Source: Aradus depressus (taxonomy: Eukaryota > Arthropoda > Insecta > Hemiptera > Aradidae). From it: a stretch of DNA of 64,000 nt. The notes under the pieces were generated by a model. That model searched no databases and was not told where the DNA came from. It saw only the letters and a program-made list of their open reading frames with translations. Where the stretch lies: positions 48,584,108 to 48,648,107 of the forward strand of contig OY759217.1 in NCBI GenBank assembly GCA_963662175.1, given 5' to 3'. The translations under genes were made by a program, and so were the position numbers. Below are positions 32,333 to 42,960 of this stretch, one piece after another. How positions within the stretch are numbered: position 1 is the first letter of the stretch; each line of letters starts with the position of its first letter.

Positions 32333-32568
32333 GGGCGTCGGTAGCTGAGTGGTATGCTGCTCCTGCTTACAAAACTCAAGATCACGAGTTCGAAACCCGG
32401 TCGAGTCGCTTAGTTTATGTTATCTGGGAGATAAAATAAACTTAAACACGCAATCCTTGGGATGGGACGTTAAACGATGGTCCCGAGCCTGTACGATGTC
32501 TGGTACTCGTTAAAGTTCCCCTACCCTAGGTGAATAAATATTTAGGATAGGCAAAATTTAGGACTGCG
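32333..32568 (+). mobile_element. SINE, copy 14, left part (split by BEL element)
   Basis: Head GGGCGTCGGTAGCTGAGTGG, B box GAGTTCGAAACCC, body to 'AATTTAGGACTGCG'. The copy continues at 39547 after the BEL/Pao element, with CTGCG present on both sides. Confidence 0.95.
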
Positions 32569-33147
32569 TGTTAGCGCAACATTTAATTAATTTTTGATTT
32601 TTTGTAGAGGTATTTTTTCTTAAGTTTTCTTCCATTAATTATTCTAATAATTATTAATATTATTATCATAATAACTATGGTCAATATTACTCATGTAATT
32701 TATTCTTATGTTTATATTACATCATATTAACAATTTGTGGGAGGAGCCTATGAATGTGGGGGAGTGGGGAATAGTTCGTTTTATGACCGCTGGTCAGTGT
32801 TGGACAGATAGTCTTCCATGGTACATTGCCTGTTGACATCAGGGCACTTCTCAAGGCCACCAACCCGCCGACTTTCTCTAGTCAACCCGGATCGCCTTTC
32901 CGTGGACCTCTGAAGTCTGGTACTTGGCTCATCTGGTGTGACGGCGTCCTCAGCCTACTCCCAGATCTTCTCGGCCTTGTTTGGAGATCAGTTCATCAGC
33001 CCATCTTCCACATTCACACCTCCACATCAGGAGAGTTAACTTTGTTTATTTTTGTTTTTCCTTTTAACTACGCCGACTGGCCCTTGTATTTGAAATGAAA
33101 TATAATTATATCATTTTTCAAAATCTAGTCTATGTTATTTATTAACA
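32569..33147 (+). repeat. BEL/Pao 5' LTR (579 bp)
   Basis: It opens TGTTAGCGCAACATTTAATT and closes TATGTTATTTATTAACA. It should contain promoter and polyadenylation signals by class knowledge, but I see no convincing TATA box. An accidental 90-codon frame (32826-33098) recurs in the 3' copy and is not considered a gene. Confidence 0.98.
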
Positions 33148-33154
33148 TAGAATT

Positions 33155-33172
33155 TGGTGATTCCGGCCAGGA
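33155..33172 (+). promoter_or_regulatory. candidate primer-binding site
   Basis: TGGTGATTCCGGCCAGGA starts seven bases after the 5' LTR. The initial TGG matches the complement of a tRNA CCA end. I could not match the rest to a tRNA from memory. The start resembles the 'TTTGGTGACC'-like segment at this place in other insect BEL elements. Confidence 0.6.
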
Positions 33173-33696
33173 ACATATATATTTGTTAAAATATGTATTT
33201 GAATTTTGTTCAAAGATGTATTCTAATCCTACTTTGGATTTAATCCTATTTTTGTACATCTAGCTATTTTCTTGTTATTGCGCACCTCATACCTGCCTAT
33301 AACCTTTGTGTTATCATTTATGATAGTAATCAGATGTTATTATTATGATCTGGAAATAGGTCATATTAAGGTAAATAACATTCTTCTATCCATTAATCAG
33401 TGGATTTATATTTTTATTTTTATGTTGATAGACTCTTCTTATATTATAATCTATTTTTTTAAATAGTTTATAGTCTATCATTTTCTTGTGTTAAAATACA
33501 TAAAATATATATTTTTTCAACCTAATATTTTCAGTGGCACTCATTTAGGTTCTTGTATTTGTTTTGATTTTACTAGAAGGTTCAATTATTCACTCTAGCT
33601 TCTTTTGTTAATTTCAACTTCAGATATATTTATTATTTTAATTTCATTTTCTTAGAAATACTTCGTTTCATTTTCAATTTTCATTTTCTTTTAATC

Positions 33697-36600
33697 ATGG
33701 CAAGTGAGGAAGCGGATGTTAATGTTGCTGCTTTCTCCGATTCTCGGACAATAATATTAAGACGCAAACTTTATTCTTTATGTCAAGATATTAAATCTAT
33801 TCGAGAACAAGGCCGTGCAGCTAAGGTAGATAACAGTCAAACGAATCTATTTCAAGCGATGTTCTCCGATCTTTCAAATCTTCGAAGTGAATTAAACTTT
33901 ACAAATGAAGCGTTGGAAACATACTTTGTAAATGCTCAGAAAGGCGAGGATTATCCTACGGATAGAGATTCTTTGATTTTATCGAACTCGAAACGTTATA
34001 TCTATGAGATCCTTATGATTCATACGGAGCTTTGTCCGCCTCCCAGGCCAGCTCGAGAACGAGCAGCTACTCCAATTCAAAATATTTCTGTTATCAACGA
34101 CACCAGGTCGCGCCTCCCAAAAATTAATATTCCAAATTTTTCAGGCGATTTGACAGATTGGCCGCATTTCAAAGATGTTTTCATTTCTTTAATTCACGAT
34201 GAACCGACACTGTCTAAAACTGACAAATTTTATTATTTAATTTCTAGTCTGAATGGTGAGGCTCGATCCCTTTTAAAGTCCATACCTGTGACGGAGGCTA
34301 ATTATGACCTAGCCTGGAAGACTTTGATGGCTCGCTACGATAAGAAGCGTTTTTTAGCTACAGCCTTCTTGGACAAACTTCTCTCATTTAAATCTCACCC
34401 AGAGGTTTCCGAAAATTATAAATTATTTTTATCTCATGTGGGTGACAGTATGGAAGCTTTTCAACTTCTAAAAATTCCTCATGAAGCGGAATTTATCTTG
34501 TTTCATCTTGCTATTCAATGTCTGGACCAGAGAACAAGGGAAATGTTCGAATCCAAGCATATTAAGGAAGAATTTCCGCGATGCAACGATCTTCTGGAGT
34601 TTGTCAGAGACAGACAGCAAATTCTGAAGCTGTCTTCCAGCAAACCCGGTAAGTCGTCTTGCCCGAAGGCAACGAAGACCCATAATAAATCTTCTTCTGT
34701 GTTTTTGACGACCAAGAGAGCTTCAAAACCATGGGATGTGCGCACTTCAAAGTGTCCATACTGTAAATTGTCTGGTCATGATTTGACCAAATGTCCCAAT
34801 TTTTTGAATCTGTCGCCGTCGCAACGCTTCCACTTTGTAAAAACCTTCAAGGGATGTAAATATCATTTAACTTCGGGTCATACTACCGACGAATGCAAAT
34901 TTAAAATTAGATGTCTCATTTGCCAATCTCTTCACCATTCCTTACTTCATTTTTCAACAAACACCCTCGTTGAAGATACTAGGCCTCCATCTATGGGGAC
35001 GCCTTCAGGAACTTCGAAATCGATTCTTACCTTTCGTGGTAATTCTTTTGATGTTCCAGCTCAACAAATACTTCTTAGTACTGCTACTGTTTTCATAACA
35101 GATGTTCGAGGATGTTTTCATCCCGTTCGTGCTCTCATTGATTCGGGAGCTCAATCCTCATTGGTGACTTCAGACTGTGCTCGGCGACTCCGCTTGACGG
35201 TGGCGAATGATTCCCATCAGATAAGTTCTGTCGGGGACCTTAGTGTTCCGTCCTTAGGAACTACATTTTTTGAGATGAAATCTATTCATCGTAAAGCCCC
35301 TCTACTAGGTGTCCGCGCCACAGTTGTCACCAAAATAACGTCGGATCTTCCATCTATTGCAGTTCCGGAAATTATAATCAGAAAAATTAACCCTTCGATC
35401 AAATTAGCCGATTTGAATTTTGGACTGCCTCGTCCTATCGACTGCCTTTTAGGTGCCGATATTTACTATAAAATATTGGAAGGTAGACCCATCCCTATTA
35501 TCGGTACAGATTTAGCCACCATTAAAACATCTCTTGGCTGGATTGTTACTGGTGCCTATGCAGTTGATTTTGAGTCCTTCCCCAGGCCATCGGTTTTGAC
35601 CCTCACGACGATTCCCTTTATTCACCGTCAACTTGAACGATTTTGGGAATTGGAGGAACCTAGCATTGGAGTTGTGACCGATCCGGAAGAGGAACTTTGC
35701 GAAGAACATTTTGCCCGGACTCATCGTCGTTTGACTTCAGGGAGGTACGTTGTTGCTCTTCCATTTAAATCTCCTTCACCATTATTAAGTGATTCAAGAT
35801 CGCAAGCGTTGAAGCGGTTCTACAACTTGGAAAAGAAATTGTTGAGAAATCCCACATTGAGACGGGAATATATCACTTTTATGGAAGAGTATCTCTCTCT
35901 GGGACACATGGAAATCGCTTCCTTTCCTGGGAAATACATAATTCCCCATCATGGCATTTTAAAAGAGACTAGCTCAACAACTAAGTTGAGAGCGGTCTTT
36001 GATGCGTCCATGTCGTCGTCGATTTCTACCGGCTCTCTAAATCAACATCTTTTTGTTGGACCGAAACTTCAACTTGATATTGCGGACATCATGCTTAATT
36101 TTAGACTTCATCGTATTGTGTTTGTGACGGATATCTGTAAGATGTACCGCCAAATCCTTATCAATGAACCGGATCGTCTTTATCAACATATTTACTGGAG
36201 ATCGGATCCTGCTGATGACGTTAAAGAATATGAATTGTGCACCTTGACTTACGGGATGTCCTGCTCCCCCTACTTGGCTCTTCGCGTTCTTAAACAACTC
36301 ACTCTGGATGAAGGTCATCATTTCATCCATGCGTCCAAAGTGTTACGCGAGGACGTATATATGGATGATATCATAACTGGGGCATCAAGTATCGATGAAG
36401 CCCTCAGCCTTCAACAACAACTAATTGATTTACTCATGAAGGGTAATTTCGAGCTTCGTAAGTGGGCCAGCAATTCAGAGAGTGTGCTCAAGGCAGTTCC
36501 AGAGAAGTTTCATGAAAGGTCTATTTCACTTTCGAAGGGAGAAGATTGTGTTTTTAAGGTGTTAGGGGTCCAGTGGAATGCTCAGTCAGATGAGTTCTCA

Positions 36601-38925
36601 TATAATATCACCACCCCACGTCCTCAGTGCACTAAACGTGGTGTTCTATCTGCAATTGCGCGTATCTTCGATCCTCTAGGTTATTTAACACCGGTGATAT
36701 TTTTGGCCAAGCTTCTGTTGCAAAATATTTGGAAATTAGGCCTCGGCTGGGACGATCCTCTGCCAACTGAGGTCAAACTTGACTGGGAAAATTTCATGAT
36801 GGAAGTTCCCCAATTGGTGTCCATCCGTTTATCACGTTTCATCCCGGTGAAACACAGTAACGATTGCCAGTTCGTCGGTTTCTGCGACGCTTCAGAGAAG
36901 GGATTCTCGGCCATCATTTATATTAGAACGGTAACGGATGACAATGTTCAAATTTTTCTCTTGAAAGCAAAATCTAAGCTGGCTCCTATAAAACCGCTTT
37001 CTATCCCAAGGCTTGAGCTTTGTGGTGCTCTTCTTCTTGCAAAATTATTCAGCTCTCTGAAAAAATTTCGAGACAGAATTTCGATAAATCAAATATTCTT
37101 CTTTACGGATTCCGCTATTGTGTTAGGTTGGCTACATACTCCACCTCATTTATTGAAAACCTTTGTGGCCAACCGTATTGTAGAAATTTTACAGTTAACT
37201 CCTGAGGTGTCCTGGCGTCACGTGGGCACATTGGACAATCCAGCTGACGCTGCCTCACGGGGTCTCCGCCCATCTCAGATTTTACGTAATGATCTATGGT
37301 GGAACGGACCGTCTTGGCTACAACTTCCCGTCCATGACTGGCCAAAGATCGAAAGATTTTGTAGCCGGACAACAGTTTTGCCCGAGCTTAGGGGCGGTAT
37401 AATTGCTACTCTCAGTTCAAAGGTCGTCCCTGACCTTGTGTCATGGATCGAAAACTTCTCATCATTTATGAAGCTTCTCAGGACGGTATCGTATGTGCGG
37501 CGATTCATCCAGAATGCCCGCAACTCCAATCTGTGTGGACCTTTGACATTAAGAGAATTGAACGCGGCGGAGACAACCTGTATCCGTCTTATCCAAAATT
37601 GTTATTTACCTAACGCTATACACAGTGGCGACGAGGATTATGCCTCCACTAATCTCCGAGGTCTGACTCCATTCTTGGATCCCTTGGGACTTTTGAGGGT
37701 GGGCGGTCGTCTTCAACAATCACCTCTTCCTGAAGGTATGAAGCACCCTATCATCCTACCTCATCATTCCCACCTCTCTAGATTTATAATACGTCACTAT
37801 CACCACTTGTATTTGCATGCTGGTCTAAATCAACTCCATGCCTTGATACGTCAACGTTTCTGGATCCTCTCAGCAAGGCGTTTAATCAGACAAGAGTTAT
37901 TTAGATGTGACATTTGTTATAAGTTTTCAGCAAAGCCAGCTGAGGCTCTGATGGGCAGTTTGCCTACGTGTCGTTTTGAAGCTGGCCGAACCTTTATTAA
38001 TGTTGGCGTCGATTTTGCCGGCCCATTTTCTATCAGGGAGTCTCGGAGAAGAAATGCGCCTGTTAGCAAATCATATTTATGTCTGTTTGTATGTATGACT
38101 ACTAAGGCTCTTCATTTGGAACTGGTATCTGATCTTTCGACAGCGTCCTTCATGGCCACGCTCGATAGATTCATTTCACGTAGAGGGCTCCCTATTAAAA
38201 TTCTGTCAGATTGTGGCAGCAACTTTGTCGGAGCGGCAAGGCATCTCTCTGACATGCAGAAATGGTTACATAAAAAATCTGTCCAAGAGGATTTGTCTTC
38301 CCATCTACTGACGAGAGGTGTGGAATGGGTTTTTAACCCTCCTTACTCACCCAATTTCGGAGGTATCTGGGAAGCCGGCGTCAAGTGCGTGAAGAATAAT
38401 TTTAAACGCGTTCTCAATGATACAGCTTTCACTTTCGAAGAGCTCACCACCTTGTTCGCAAGGATTGAAGCGATTCTAAACTCAAGACCTCTTTGTGCCT
38501 TAACATCAGATCCTACTGATCTAGACATTCTTACTCCAGGTCATTTCTTGATTGGGACAGCTCTAACAACGAGACCAGAAGTCGACTTTACGGACAGTCC
38601 TGAGAATCGACTCACCAGATGGCAACTCGTACAACAAAGAGTTCAACACTATTGGCAACGATGGAGGAATGAATATCTTACAACTCTCCAACAACGACCA
38701 AAATGGTTTAGAACTACTTACCATCCTCATGTCGGTGATTTGGTTCTTCTTTGGGACAAACATTCCTCACCTGCTCAATGGCCTCGCGGAAGAATAACTG
38801 ACGTCTTCCCAGGTCCCGACGGAATTGTTAGGGTTGTAAATGTTCATACTCTTAAGGGTATTTTTAAACGTCCCCTATCTAAGTGTGTGCCACTGATTCC
38901 CCAATCGGGTGACTCAGAGAAGTAA
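33697..38925 (+). CDS. BEL/Pao gag-pol polyprotein, 1742 aa, intact
   Basis: One frame encodes gag, protease, reverse transcriptase, RNase H and integrase. Gag (about 1-340) has the 'LPKINIPNFSGDLTDWPHF' DUF1759-type segment at 140-158. A zinc knuckle C353-C356-H361-C366 and a second Cys/His cluster (C387-C409) follow. The aspartic protease has D482-S483-G484. The reverse transcriptase has D812 and YMDD at 888-891. RNase H shows D1064, E1107, D1138 and D1184. Integrase has an H2C2 finger (H1370/H1374 region, C1404, C1407) and a DDE triad D1439, D1505, E1559. The C-terminal region has 'RWQLVQQRVQHYWQRW' and 'GDLVLLWDK', as in BEL C-terminal DUF5641. The ATG at 33697 is the first in frame after a 549-nt leader. 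No stops or frameshifts are seen, and length is normal for the family. It acts in virus-like particles and nuclear integration, by family knowledge. Confidence 0.98.
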   Translation: MASEEADVNVAAFSDSRTIILRRKLYSLCQDIKSIREQGRAAKVDNSQTNLFQAMFSDLSNLRSELNFTNEALETYFVNAQKGEDYPTDRDSLILSNSKRYIYEILMIHTELCPPPRPARERAATPIQNISVINDTRSRLPKINIPNFSGDLTDWPHFKDVFISLIHDEPTLSKTDKFYYLISSLNGEARSLLKSIPVTEANYDLAWKTLMARYDKKRFLATAFLDKLLSFKSHPEVSENYKLFLSHVGDSMEAFQLLKIPHEAEFILFHLAIQCLDQRTREMFESKHIKEEFPRCNDLLEFVRDRQQILKLSSSKPGKSSCPKATKTHNKSSSVFLTTKRASKPWDVRTSKCPYCKLSGHDLTKCPNFLNLSPSQRFHFVKTFKGCKYHLTSGHTTDECKFKIRCLICQSLHHSLLHFSTNTLVEDTRPPSMGTPSGTSKSILTFRGNSFDVPAQQILLSTATVFITDVRGCFHPVRALIDSGAQSSLVTSDCARRLRLTVANDSHQISSVGDLSVPSLGTTFFEMKSIHRKAPLLGVRATVVTKITSDLPSIAVPEIIIRKINPSIKLADLNFGLPRPIDCLLGADIYYKILEGRPIPIIGTDLATIKTSLGWIVTGAYAVDFESFPRPSVLTLTTIPFIHRQLERFWELEEPSIGVVTDPEEELCEEHFARTHRRLTSGRYVVALPFKSPSPLLSDSRSQALKRFYNLEKKLLRNPTLRREYITFMEEYLSLGHMEIASFPGKYIIPHHGILKETSSTTKLRAVFDASMSSSISTGSLNQHLFVGPKLQLDIADIMLNFRLHRIVFVTDICKMYRQILINEPDRLYQHIYWRSDPADDVKEYELCTLTYGMSCSPYLALRVLKQLTLDEGHHFIHASKVLREDVYMDDIITGASSIDEALSLQQQLIDLLMKGNFELRKWASNSESVLKAVPEKFHERSISLSKGEDCVFKVLGVQWNAQSDEFSYNITTPRPQCTKRGVLSAIARIFDPLGYLTPVIFLAKLLLQNIWKLGLGWDDPLPTEVKLDWENFMMEVPQLVSIRLSRFIPVKHSNDCQFVGFCDASEKGFSAIIYIRTVTDDNVQIFLLKAKSKLAPIKPLSIPRLELCGALLLAKLFSSLKKFRDRISINQIFFFTDSAIVLGWLHTPPHLLKTFVANRIVEILQLTPEVSWRHVGTLDNPADAASRGLRPSQILRNDLWWNGPSWLQLPVHDWPKIERFCSRTTVLPELRGGIIATLSSKVVPDLVSWIENFSSFMKLLRTVSYVRRFIQNARNSNLCGPLTLRELNAAETTCIRLIQNCYLPNAIHSGDEDYASTNLRGLTPFLDPLGLLRVGGRLQQSPLPEGMKHPIILPHHSHLSRFIIRHYHHLYLHAGLNQLHALIRQRFWILSARRLIRQELFRCDICYKFSAKPAEALMGSLPTCRFEAGRTFINVGVDFAGPFSIRESRRRNAPVSKSYLCLFVCMTTKALHLELVSDLSTASFMATLDRFISRRGLPIKILSDCGSNFVGAARHLSDMQKWLHKKSVQEDLSSHLLTRGVEWVFNPPYSPNFGGIWEAGVKCVKNNFKRVLNDTAFTFEELTTLFARIEAILNSRPLCALTSDPTDLDILTPGHFLIGTALTTRPEVDFTDSPENRLTRWQLVQQRVQHYWQRWRNEYLTTLQQRPKWFRTTYHPHVGDLVLLWDKHSSPAQWPRGRITDVFPGPDGIVRVVNVHTLKGIFKRPLSKCVPLIPQSGDSEK

Positions 38926-38955
38926 TTTCTTTAAATTTTTTTTCATATAAAATTT

Positions 38956-38967
38956 GGTGGGCGGTTA
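38956..38967 (+). promoter_or_regulatory. candidate polypurine tract
   Basis: GGTGGGCGGTTA immediately precedes the 3' LTR, 30 nt after the gag-pol stop. Position and G-richness fit the plus-strand primer of LTR retrotransposons, though it contains a C and several T. Confidence 0.7.
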
Positions 38968-39546
38968 TGTTAGCGCAACATTTAATTAATTTTTGATTTT
39001 TTGTAGAGGTATTTTTTCTTAAGTTTTCTTCCATTAATTATTCTAATAATTATTAATATTATTATCATAATAACTATGGTCAATATTACTCATGTAATTT
39101 ATTCTTATGTTTATATTACATCATATTAACAATTTGTGGGAGGAGCCTATGAATGTGGGGGAGTGGGGAATAGTTCGTTTTATGACCGCTGGTCAGTGTT
39201 GGACAGATAGTCTTCCATGGTACATTGCCTGTTGACATCAGGGCACTTCTCAAGGCCACCAACCCGCCGACTTTCTCTAGTCAACCCGGATCGCCTTTCC
39301 GTGGACCTCTGAAGTCTGGTACTTGGCTCATCTGGTGTGACGGCGTCCTCAGCCTACTCCCAGATCTTCTCGGCCTTGTTTGGAGATCAGTTCATCAGCC
39401 CATCTTCCACATTCACACCTCCACATCAGGAGAGTTAACTTTGTTTATTTTTGTTTTTCCTTTTAACTACGCCGACTGGCCCTTGTATTTGAAATGAAAT
39501 ATAATTATATCATTTTTCAAAATCTAGTCTATGTTATTTATTAACA
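38968..39546 (+). repeat. BEL/Pao 3' LTR (579 bp)
   Basis: By eye it is the same base for base as 32569-33147. It ends TTATTAACA and is followed by the target duplication CTGCG. Confidence 0.98.
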
Positions 39547-39649
39547 CTGCGATAGTAAAGTTGGGCTCATGTCCACCAGTGACGAAAGAACGCTCTGTAG
39601 GCGATAAGACCATATAGTTAGAGCCCGAGCATGAGTCAAATTAACTAAA
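39547..39649 (+). mobile_element. SINE, copy 14, right part
   Basis: It resumes the SINE with CTGCGATAGTAAAGTTGGGC, then 'TCATGTCCACCAGTGACG', 'GTAGGCGATAAGACC' and 'GAGCCCGAGCATGAGTC'. It completes the copy begun at 32333. 39650-40269 shows nothing recognised. Confidence 0.95.
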
Positions 39650-40466
39650 TACCGTGCTTTCACGAGAAGCACAAAAGAGCATTGAAGGCCGCGGGTTGAC
39701 TGCATCTTCTCTATAATATGCCTCTGATTTGACTTCAATTCGCTCATATCGCAGTCCGTCGTACCACAGGCTTTCAAAGGCTGCAGCTACATCGAGGACC
39801 AAGCTCTACTGAATATTGTTTCTTTTCGAAGTCAGAAAAAAACTAAAGTTGCCCCAAAATGAAAGGTGTAAAACCAAATGGATGAGCACTTTACCAAGCC
39901 AACCTGTTCCTGATTTAATCAAAGACTTAAACGAAGTTTACTTACACTTACATATAATTAGAAGCAAACGGAAAACCTAGCAGCGACTTTCTATAGCACC
40001 TCTTCACAATACTTGTTTTCTATAGGCTGTTCTTTTGTAAGTTGGTACTTTACAGGTTCCAAGTCCATCATTCACTCACCTTCCAATAGGATTCATTGTT
40101 GTAACATCTTTCACGAAGACAGGGGTTCTAACATTTAACTTCAACATCACATCCCAATGTACCAAAAACGTTCTGTATTTAGGGGGAACAAATTTATACT
40201 ACTGGGACGGAGTGGGGAGAAAGGATAGTTCATTGCGGCCAGCGGAACCTCCACAATATATATGTATAACTCATTTTCAACCATATCGCCCAAAGGGAAG
40301 AGTTTAGGCTTTCATATAAAAACACTAATAACTGTCAATATAATTATTGTACAGGCACGAAAGTTATTATGTGCACCTAGGACCCAATAGGAACAACGAC
40401 GGTTAATTTTAAATATAATATTATAAATAATGTATAATAATTTTAAATATAATATATATATATATA

Positions 40467-41974
40467 TTTTTTTTCTTTTATTTTACTAGTTCAGCATATC
40501 ACATGCTATGCTAGTAGGTATAAATATGGACATAAAATAAATAACATAGAAAATAACAGATTAAAATAACAGATCGGCGTCGTCTCATCTTGAGCACAAC
40601 CTAAGACAGCTTATAGAATTTAACAAATAGATGGAAATAAAAGATGAATGTAAAAGAATAAATGTATAAATAAATAAATGAAAGAAGGTAAACTTTAACA
40701 TTTGGTCTCTAAGGGAGGATGTCTTGAGGGAGCCGTGGCTTGAGTCTGGGGGCTGGAGTCGTCTTTCCTAGTTCGTAGTACGCTGGTCCTGCTGCGGTGT
40801 TTAGGGAATCCAGAAACTTCTTGGTAACCCTCTTCACGAAGTCCTCAACATATGACATGCCTAGTTCTTCGTGAAGCTGCTTGTTCCTCACGAACCATGG
40901 CGCATTTACTGCCGTGCGCAAAACTTTATTTTGTAGCTTCTGGAACCCTTCAAGTTTTTTACCAGATGGTAGCCCCCAGACCGGGCATGCATACGTGTAT
41001 AGAGGCCGAATGATGGTCTTGTATATGAGAAGGCTGCATCTTGTCTTGAGCCGGGAGGTCCTGTTAATTAGAGGATACAAGATGGAGAGGCGTGCGTAGG
41101 CCTGGTTCAATTTCTTGTTGGTGTGTAGCTTCCAGGTGAGACGTTTGTCCAACTCCACTCCCAGGTATTTGACGCTCTTGTCTTCAGGATTCCACGGCAC
41201 CTCCACACCATTGATCTTAACTGGAGTTACTTCCGGTATACGTCTCAACGTGAATACTTTTGCCTCACTTTTGTTTGGATTGAGTGTTAAACCCCAAGCT
41301 TCAAACCACTCAGACACCTCACTCACTGCCGTTTGAAGCAGGGATGCTGCTATCCTTGGGTCATCGTCCTGACTGATAATACAAGTGTCGTCAGCAAACA
41401 TGGCAATAAACTGATCAGACAGGGAAGGTATGTCTGAACAGTATATATTAAACAGAGTTGGTCCCAGAACGGATCCTTGTGGAACTCCAGCCTTTATGTC
41501 GCGTGACTCGGACATACTATTTCCTATCTTCACAGAGAATGTTCTCCCATCGAGGTGTGAGGCCAAAGTTTCGTAAATATAAAGAGGTACTCCTAGCAGT
41601 TTAAGTTTGAAGAGGAGCCCCGCGTGCCAAACTGTGTCAAAAGCTTGACTAAGATCTAAAAACATTGCAGTTGAGAACAACTTTCGTTCATAGCCACTAA
41701 CTACCTTTTCGTACAGCCTTTGAATTTGATGAACCGCCGAGTGATTTTTCTTAAATCCGAACTGAAATTTGGGAAGGATATTTTCAGAGTTTAAGAAATG
41801 CGTAAGCCTAGAAAGGATTATTTTTTCAAATAGTTTGGCCAAAGAGGGTAGCAGACTTATGGGTCTATAACTTGAGAGGTCCGCTTTCGGTTTCCCAGGT
41901 TTGTGGATGACTATCATCTACGCATGCTTCCATACTTTCGGGAAATAACCTTTTCGAAGGCTGGAATTAAACAG
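40467..41974 (-). mobile_element. jockey-like LINE, 5'-truncated
   Basis: On the minus strand it runs from a truncated point at 41974, next to a (TAATA)n microsatellite (41976-42018), through the reverse transcriptase to an A-rich 3' end at about 40467. The 3' untranslated part is about 240 bp. Target duplications are obscured by the AT-rich loop. Confidence 0.9.
40709..41974 (-). pseudogene. jockey-like LINE reverse transcriptase, one in-frame stop
   Basis: From ATG 41917 a 402-codon frame covers most of the reverse transcriptase. It has 'YRPISLLPSLAKLFEK' (residues 17-32), 'QFGFKKNHSA' (52-61), motif A 'TAMFLDLSQAFDTVWH' with D88, motif B 'GVPQGSVLGP' (144-153) and the catalytic 'MFADD' with D176 and D177. 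A thumb region 'IIRPLYTYACPVWG' follows. Upstream the same frame continues to 41974 as 'LFNSSLRKGYFPKVWKHA' followed by a TAG (41918-41920) in place of what is normally a charged residue. The ATG is therefore not the original start. The endonuclease, ORF1 and the N-terminal RT are lost by 5' truncation. The C terminus ends at 40709. Clade is assigned by sequence style, not by a tree. Confidence 0.92.
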
Positions 41975-41975
41975 A

Positions 41976-42018
41976 TTATATAATATAATATAATATAATA
42001 TAATATAATATAATAATT
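41976..42018 (+). repeat. (TATAA)n microsatellite
   Basis: About eight repeats of TATAA lie directly at the truncated 5' end of the LINE. Confidence 0.9.
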
Positions 42019-42190
42019 TAATACGAATAATATTATATTTAAAATTAACCGTCGTTGTTGCTATTGGAACCTAGGTGCACATAACTTTCGTGCCTGTACA
42101 ATAATTAAATTGACAGTTATTAGTGTTTTTATATGAAAGCCCTCTCTAATCTCACAACTCTTCTCTTTGGGCGATATGGCTGAAAATGAG

Positions 42191-42396
42191 CAGGGGTACT
42201 AAAAAGGGTTGTGGGCGCATGTTAAATTTCATGTTGTATTCAATATCGTATTCACAGACACACAGACAGTTTTTTTTGTTTTGTTTTTTACAATTGTAGA
42301 TATAGGGAATCGAAAAATATGTAATTCTGGTGGAAACTCAAGATCGAATTTCTGACAAATTACATAACTTGTGCTATACTTCGTACAGTTGGGGAA
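42191..42396 (-). repeat. family A reverse end
   Basis: The plus strand shows 'ATTCACAGACACACAGACAG', a T-run, then the inverted head (GGAAACTCAAGATCGAATTT, ATACTTCGTACAGTTGGGG). It continues the right arm of the LINE-bearing inverted repeat. Confidence 0.75.
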
Positions 42397-42689
42397 GTGA
42401 AATGTCATGTGTGTTTGTGTGTTTGTGAACACAATAATTCTGGATATATCTATATCAATAAAACCACAAATAAACTGTTTCGTACTATCTAAGGGGTCAT
42501 TCCTTCTCAAATCAACCAATGTCTGCTTGACCTTCCAAATTTTCATGAATTTCTGAGCATAAGTTGTACATGTTGTGAATACAACAGTATAGACTTACAA
42601 ATTTTTTTTGAGTTTTCTTATCAGAGAAACGAACTAGGCGCATATATATATAAAACAAAGGAAAAAAGTTCAAAATTGGGTATGAATAT

Positions 42690-42960
42690 TTCAAAAGTCT
42701 TTAACTCAACCCTTCTCTTATCCCTCCTTTTAACTTCCCCATGGGCGATTTGGCTGAAAATCTATAGGTAACATCAGTACATGGTTCAGATACTTATAAA
42801 ATTTCGTAACGATACATTCATAAAATCGGGAGTTGTGATGTTCACAGACACACACACACTCAAAGATGCAGAGACACTTAGAAAGACAATTTTTTTTTTT
42901 CCATATTTGGAATTTGGAAAACATCAAAGGGAAACTTTACTAGTTTTGAGAGAAAAGGAA
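42690..42960 (-). repeat. family A reverse fragment
   Basis: Body module (GGCGATTTGGCTGAAAATCT, TAAAATTTCGTAACGATACA) followed by 'GTTCACAGACACACACAC', a T-run and part of the inverted head. 42961-43840 shows no recognised feature. Confidence 0.75.

Larger units (their letters stand above)
32569..39546 (+). mobile_element. complete BEL/Pao LTR retrotransposon
   Basis: The 6978-bp element has 579-bp LTRs (32569-33147 and 38968-39546) that begin TG and end CA and read as identical. It also has a candidate primer-binding site, a single gag-pol frame, and a purine-rich tract next to the 3' LTR. The 5-bp target duplication CTGCG lies at 32564-32568 and 39547-39551. BEL/Pao elements usually make 4-6 bp duplications. 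Identical LTRs and an intact frame indicate a very recent insertion. There is no envelope-like frame. Confidence 0.98.
40270..42190. repeat. inverted repeat arms flanking a LINE
   Basis: Left arm 40270-40425 and right arm 42026-42190 are inverted copies (about 90 percent alike by eye) sharing CTAATAACTGTCAAT, 'GTACAGGCACGAAAGTTA', 'TGTGCACCTAGG' and 'CAACGACGGTTAATTTTAAA'. They are diverged family A body modules. The jockey-like LINE lies in the AT-rich loop. Confidence 0.85.

Noticed and set aside
32826..33098. 90-codon frame in the LTR, repeated at 39225-39497
   Set aside because: It is identical because the LTRs are identical, and it has no recognised domain. LTRs normally do not code.
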